Part shown: positions 60,976-64,000 of the stretch, piece by piece
Numbering within the stretch: the stretch's first letter is position 1
Layout: the number at the start of each line of letters is the position of its first letter
Source: Hyaloscypha bicolor E
Lineage: Eukaryota > Ascomycota > Leotiomycetes > Helotiales > Hyaloscyphaceae
DNA: 64,000 nt
NCBI RefSeq assembly: GCF_002865645.1
Contig: NW_020194667.1
Span: 434,001-498,000, forward strand
Direction: 5' to 3'
Translations under genes and position numbers: made by a program
Notes under the pieces: generated by a model
The model's input: the letters and a program-made list of their open reading frames with translations, nothing else
Databases searched by the model: none
What the model was told of the DNA's origin: nothing

Positions 60976-62189
60976 CAAGGGTCTTGCAGGAGCGGCTTCT
61001 ATCTTCTCATCTCCTAATCTTCGGGTCTGAAGAGCTCTGCTGGCAATGTTCAAACTGCAACCAGTGCGATTGCGGTCTTGATCAAGTACACACTCGAGCC
61101 TACGAGCGCAATGCCACATGGAAAGGTGACTTTAAACCACGATTTCCCAAAGCTACCAGTCGGAAGAGATTAGAATCGATTCTTGGTAAAGATCCGTCGC
61201 ATAACCAACTCCGCATGGCATGAAGATTGGCGCTCGAGGCGTACTCCGATTTGGACATGACCTACCGCAAAGACACTCTTCCTGCTATCGCTGGACTAGT
61301 GCGGGGTTTCAACAAACGGCTCGGTGAGAAAAAGTACCTTCTGGGACTTTGGTATGAAGAATATGGAGAAGATCTCAAGGATTTGAGCGAGACCGTTCTG
61401 GACCTGCTGTGGAGACTCGAATACAACAAAGATGCTAAAAGGGAGAACCTTGACAGCCCGTTCGTCAAGATGTCTTGGAGTTGGGCGTTTCCACAGTGCT
61501 CCATCATCTACCCGTTCAACCAAGACGAAATCCTTGGTCAGTATGCCACCCCATTGTGGGGGAGAGGAGCCAATAACGTCCCGAGGCTCCCAGACGACCA
61601 TGCCGTCGAACGCCCGTGGCTGAACTACATGTACACCGAAGCATCACCCACAGGACTGACAATGGCAGGCCGCTTGTGGGAAACTCGACTACTACCCACT
61701 AAGATTTACTTCTCGATTAAGAATACAGAAGATCGAGAATACTGCTATCATCTGGGAGCTATGTCGTACAACGTTTTACAGGAGCGTGCTCTGTGTAGAC
61801 CAGTTCAGGCCACGCAAATTCGCGTTGAGCCGCCAAACGAGGAGAAAGCCAGTGGAACAACGTTTGATAAGATGCCCCTGATAGCCTTTTACCCCGACGA
61901 CCTGAAGACGGTCTGTGCAGGGCCGATTTTCTGCTTTCCGATGGCGAAGTTCCGACATGTTCCTTCTAAACAGGATCTGGATGAGAAAATCATTTTCGTT
62001 GCACTAATCGTGGAGGCAGTTGGACACCTCGCAACGACAGAGGGTTACAATCCCGATCTCACTTCTAAGCCTCTCAGTGAACTCGTCTTTCGGAGACTTG
62101 GATTGGCATATACGGTGGATGGCGGCTGGACAAATGAACATAATAAAATGGTTGTAAAGCTCCCAATTATGAGCGTGCGGATAGTCTAG
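60976..62189 (+). pseudogene. HET-domain protein, 5'-truncated and nonsense-mutated
   Basis: The frame opens abruptly at VLQERLLSSHLLIFGSEEL followed by CWQCSNCNQCDCG, the part of fungal heterokaryon-incompatibility (HET, PF06985) proteins that follows the HET core. It continues to a TGA at 61,221-61,223 where relatives carry Trp (MA-stop-RLALEAYSDLD). It then runs open to TAG 62,189 through YSDLDMTYRKDTLPAIAGL, FNKRLGEKKYLLGLWYEE, LWRLEY and MSWSWAFP, and ends VVKLPIMSVRIV. The whole HET catalytic/TIR-like N-terminus is absent; immediately upstream is AT-rich degraded DNA. HET proteins trigger incompatibility cell death. This copy cannot, unless the segment is re-used as the unannotated 320-codon frame from 61,227. 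Confidence 0.75.
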
Positions 62190-63761
62190 TAAGAGCGGGA
62201 GCTACTACGGTGGAGGGGAGTGGACAAAGGCATAAACCGTTAAATATCTCAAAAGGGCTTTCCATCATCAAGCCACAATCTCTGAGAAGAAATATGTGTA
62301 TAAATGAAGTTTATTACGGCCGGCCTGATATTTAGATGAGAATACTCCACGTCCAACCATTTCTTCAGCCGGTGTCTGTTCAGAGAAACATCCCCGCAGC
62401 CAATGATCAGACCTCAGGCATTGGCTCGTGGATGCGGCGGGTGGTTAGCTGACAAGCCTTGCTCTTCGGGCTGTACAGGGAATTCTCCAACCGTGTAGGT
62501 CTTTGTTGGTCGGACCAGCGAGCCACTCAAAAACGATGCGGCGTGAATATGGCAACCGACATGTTGCTCACCCATGTAGGGAGCTACCCGGTCACCAAGT
62601 CTGTCTGCTAGAATTCCCTTGAGTCAACGATACGGTACCGGTCTTGAGATACAGACCTAGGCGCTGCGGGCGTTGCACACGCCTTTCCAAATAGGGCGGT
62701 ATCGCAGGAGATGTTGTTCACAACGTGCTTGATTGAGCTTCAGCGGCTTGCGTCAATCTCGTGGTTGATTGGTTTTGGAAGATTGGGTAGCCAGAGACGT
62801 GAGGCTACCCGGCGTGAGGGTGCCCTGAAACGAAGTGAAAGGGAAAATCAACCCCGCCGCTAGGAGGCCCGCTGGTGGCCGTAGGGCGGTTGTGCACTGC
62901 AGGTTTCAGGGCATCGGCGTGCGCAGCGCGCGTTACCGGTTTTAGTCACAACCCAACCCAGCCAAACCCGTCTTCCAATAGGCTGGATGGGAGCCAACTA
63001 ATCCCGGTATGCAGGCCACAAAGGATTCTGGTTTTGAGAACGAGTAAAAAGTTTCATTGGATTGAAAGAATTTGCACTCCCTCGAATATGGAGTAATTTT
63101 AGATATCACGCGTGTGCAAATGCAACGTATGCTCCATTGTGAAGTCATCATGGGTTGGAACCGAACTGGGACGCTCGCTAATCCTTTCAGCCACTCCCGT
63201 CGTCCAGCCACGCCACCCGCCCAAGCCGCCACTCATATCGTATATCCTCATGCCCTCCCGTCACCCTTGATTCGGACATCACTTTTGCGTCATGGCTAAA
63301 GATTTTGTTAAACAGGACCACGAATTTCTGATCTTCGAGATATGTACAGCCATTAGATATGGCACGGGCCAGTATGGTTCAGCTGGGCTGAATTCCAGCT
63401 CCAGAACGGGCGACGGCAGGAAGGGTGTGCCCGATTGTAGAAGCTGATGCTCAGTAAATTTCTCCGCCGCAAACGCTAGGCAAAGAGCTTCATGAAAGAC
63501 AAGATAGTACATTAAATATAGAAGGCTCCGTTTGGTATGTAATTGTTCGTTTTTTCCTTGGCTTCCCCCGTGTAATCTTCGCAGGTTGTTTCTTCGATAT
63601 GCTTTGACGGTGCACTAGAAATAGAACTAGAGCCTTTTGGGCTTAGCGCATTACCACAAAATGAGCAAATGTTTATGAGCCGCCGCTATTCTACGCACTC
63701 TTCGATATCGTTAAAAAACTCGGTCCCAGACGTAACTTATATTCATCTGCTTATCTCCAAG
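62190..63761. other. Non-coding block, partly structured
   Basis: No convincing gene. 62,330-62,960 has normal composition, many short self-complementary words and no long frame. It resembles the structured 5' leader of a fungal non-LTR retrotransposon, but no reverse-transcriptase frame follows, so this is only a suggestion. 63,000-63,760 is the probable promoter region of the ankyrin gene. Confidence 0.4.
62785..62810 (+). other. Perfect 8-bp hairpin
   Basis: GGGTAGCC and GGCTACCC separated by the 10-base loop AGAGACGTGA. It lies inside the structured non-coding block. There is no following T-run, so it is not a bacterial-type terminator. Confidence 0.5.
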
Positions 63762-64000
63762 ATGTTGAAACGGATCGTAGGCTGGTTCCATTCTAAATCT
63801 ACAGACAAGACAACGAGACCAGATACCAACATCGCAGCGAAAGATAGTTCCGGACGGACAGCGCTTCACGAGGCAGCCAAGAGCGGACGCCAGACAGTAG
63901 TGCGGTTGCTCATCGAGCAGGGAGCCGACATTGCAGCGAATGATAGTGCCGGACGGACGGCGCTACATGAGGCAGCCAAGAACGGACACGAGACGGTAGT
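63762..64000 (+). CDS. Ankyrin-repeat protein, 5' part only
   Basis: ATG at 63,762 opens a frame that runs off the window edge after 79 codons. A basic N-terminus (MLKRIVGWFHSK) is followed by ankyrin repeats: NIAAKDSSGRTALHEAAKSG, RQTVVRLLIEQGA, then DIAANDSAGRTALHEAAKNG. The first unit is exactly 99 bases (63,828-63,926). The visible 74 bases of the second differ at about 12 positions, so the repeats are much more alike at DNA level than in ordinary ankyrin proteins. Such high internal conservation is typical of fast-evolving recognition repeats in fungal NLR-like proteins. No effector or NB domain is visible in this part. Confidence 0.8.
   Translation, partial: MLKRIVGWFHSKSTDKTTRPDTNIAAKDSSGRTALHEAAKSGRQTVVRLLIEQGADIAANDSAGRTALHEAAKNGHETV

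Noticed and set aside
1..64000. CRISPR arrays, bacterial operons, Shine-Dalgarno sites or rho-independent terminators
   Set aside because: None seen; spliced genes and RIP show that the DNA is fungal nuclear sequence.

Overview
The window is nuclear DNA of a filamentous ascomycete, most likely a Leotiomycete-type fungus (class is an inference). Genes are split by short GT-AG introns of about 44-86 bases, and the families present are fungal: patatin/NB-ARC, FunK1 kinase, DUF3723, HET, Clr5, F-box and LCCL proteins. Long extremely AT-rich blocks are full of C-to-T/G-to-A damage of the kind made by repeat-induced point mutation (RIP). They alternate with normal-composition DNA carrying intact genes, a two-compartment layout.

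Layout. 1-11,760 is an AT-rich RIP block; its only legible content is a wrecked FunK1-type kinase (8,460-10,570, +). 11,760-18,890 is a normal-composition island holding one large five-exon gene, a 1,285-residue patatin-NB-ARC (NLR-like) protein (13,626-17,755, -). The island is bracketed by two nested pairs of diverged inverted repeats sharing a CAGTCGCTA-type end next to TA. 18,900-33,600 is a second RIP block. It holds a direct-repeat pair 9.4 kb apart, a wrecked DUF3723 gene with a long Glu/Arg coiled coil (19,390-23,650, -) and a wrecked DUF3435/FluG-like gene (about 31,640-33,300, -). DUF3435 recombinases, DUF3723, patatin and NLR genes are the gene classes known from Starship giant transposons, so this 25 kb may be a dead, RIP-eroded Starship-like element.

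33,700-54,300 mixes intact accessory genes with fresh pseudogenes. Intact or nearly intact: a DUF7587-like gene with an in-frame stop or a stop-containing 78-base intron, an F-box protein, a Clr5-domain protein, a small HWxxF protein, a secreted Ser/Thr-rich protein with a hydrophobic tail, and a small unknown protein. Broken: a rhodopsin-like membrane protein, a multi-span membrane protein and an acyl-protein-thioesterase-like hydrolase. A 256-base element with near-perfect 28-base inverted ends lies at 47,796-48,051.

55,878-59,841 is a conserved core segment: a divergent pair encoding the queuine tRNA-ribosyltransferase accessory subunit and an LCCL-domain membrane protein. From 60 kb the window becomes accessory again: a 5'-truncated HET pseudogene abutting an AT-rich insertion, a structured non-coding block, and at the right edge the start of an ankyrin-repeat protein with highly similar 99-base units. 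The recurring theme is fungal non-self recognition (NLR, HET, ankyrin repeats) in a transposon-rich, RIP-active neighbourhood.
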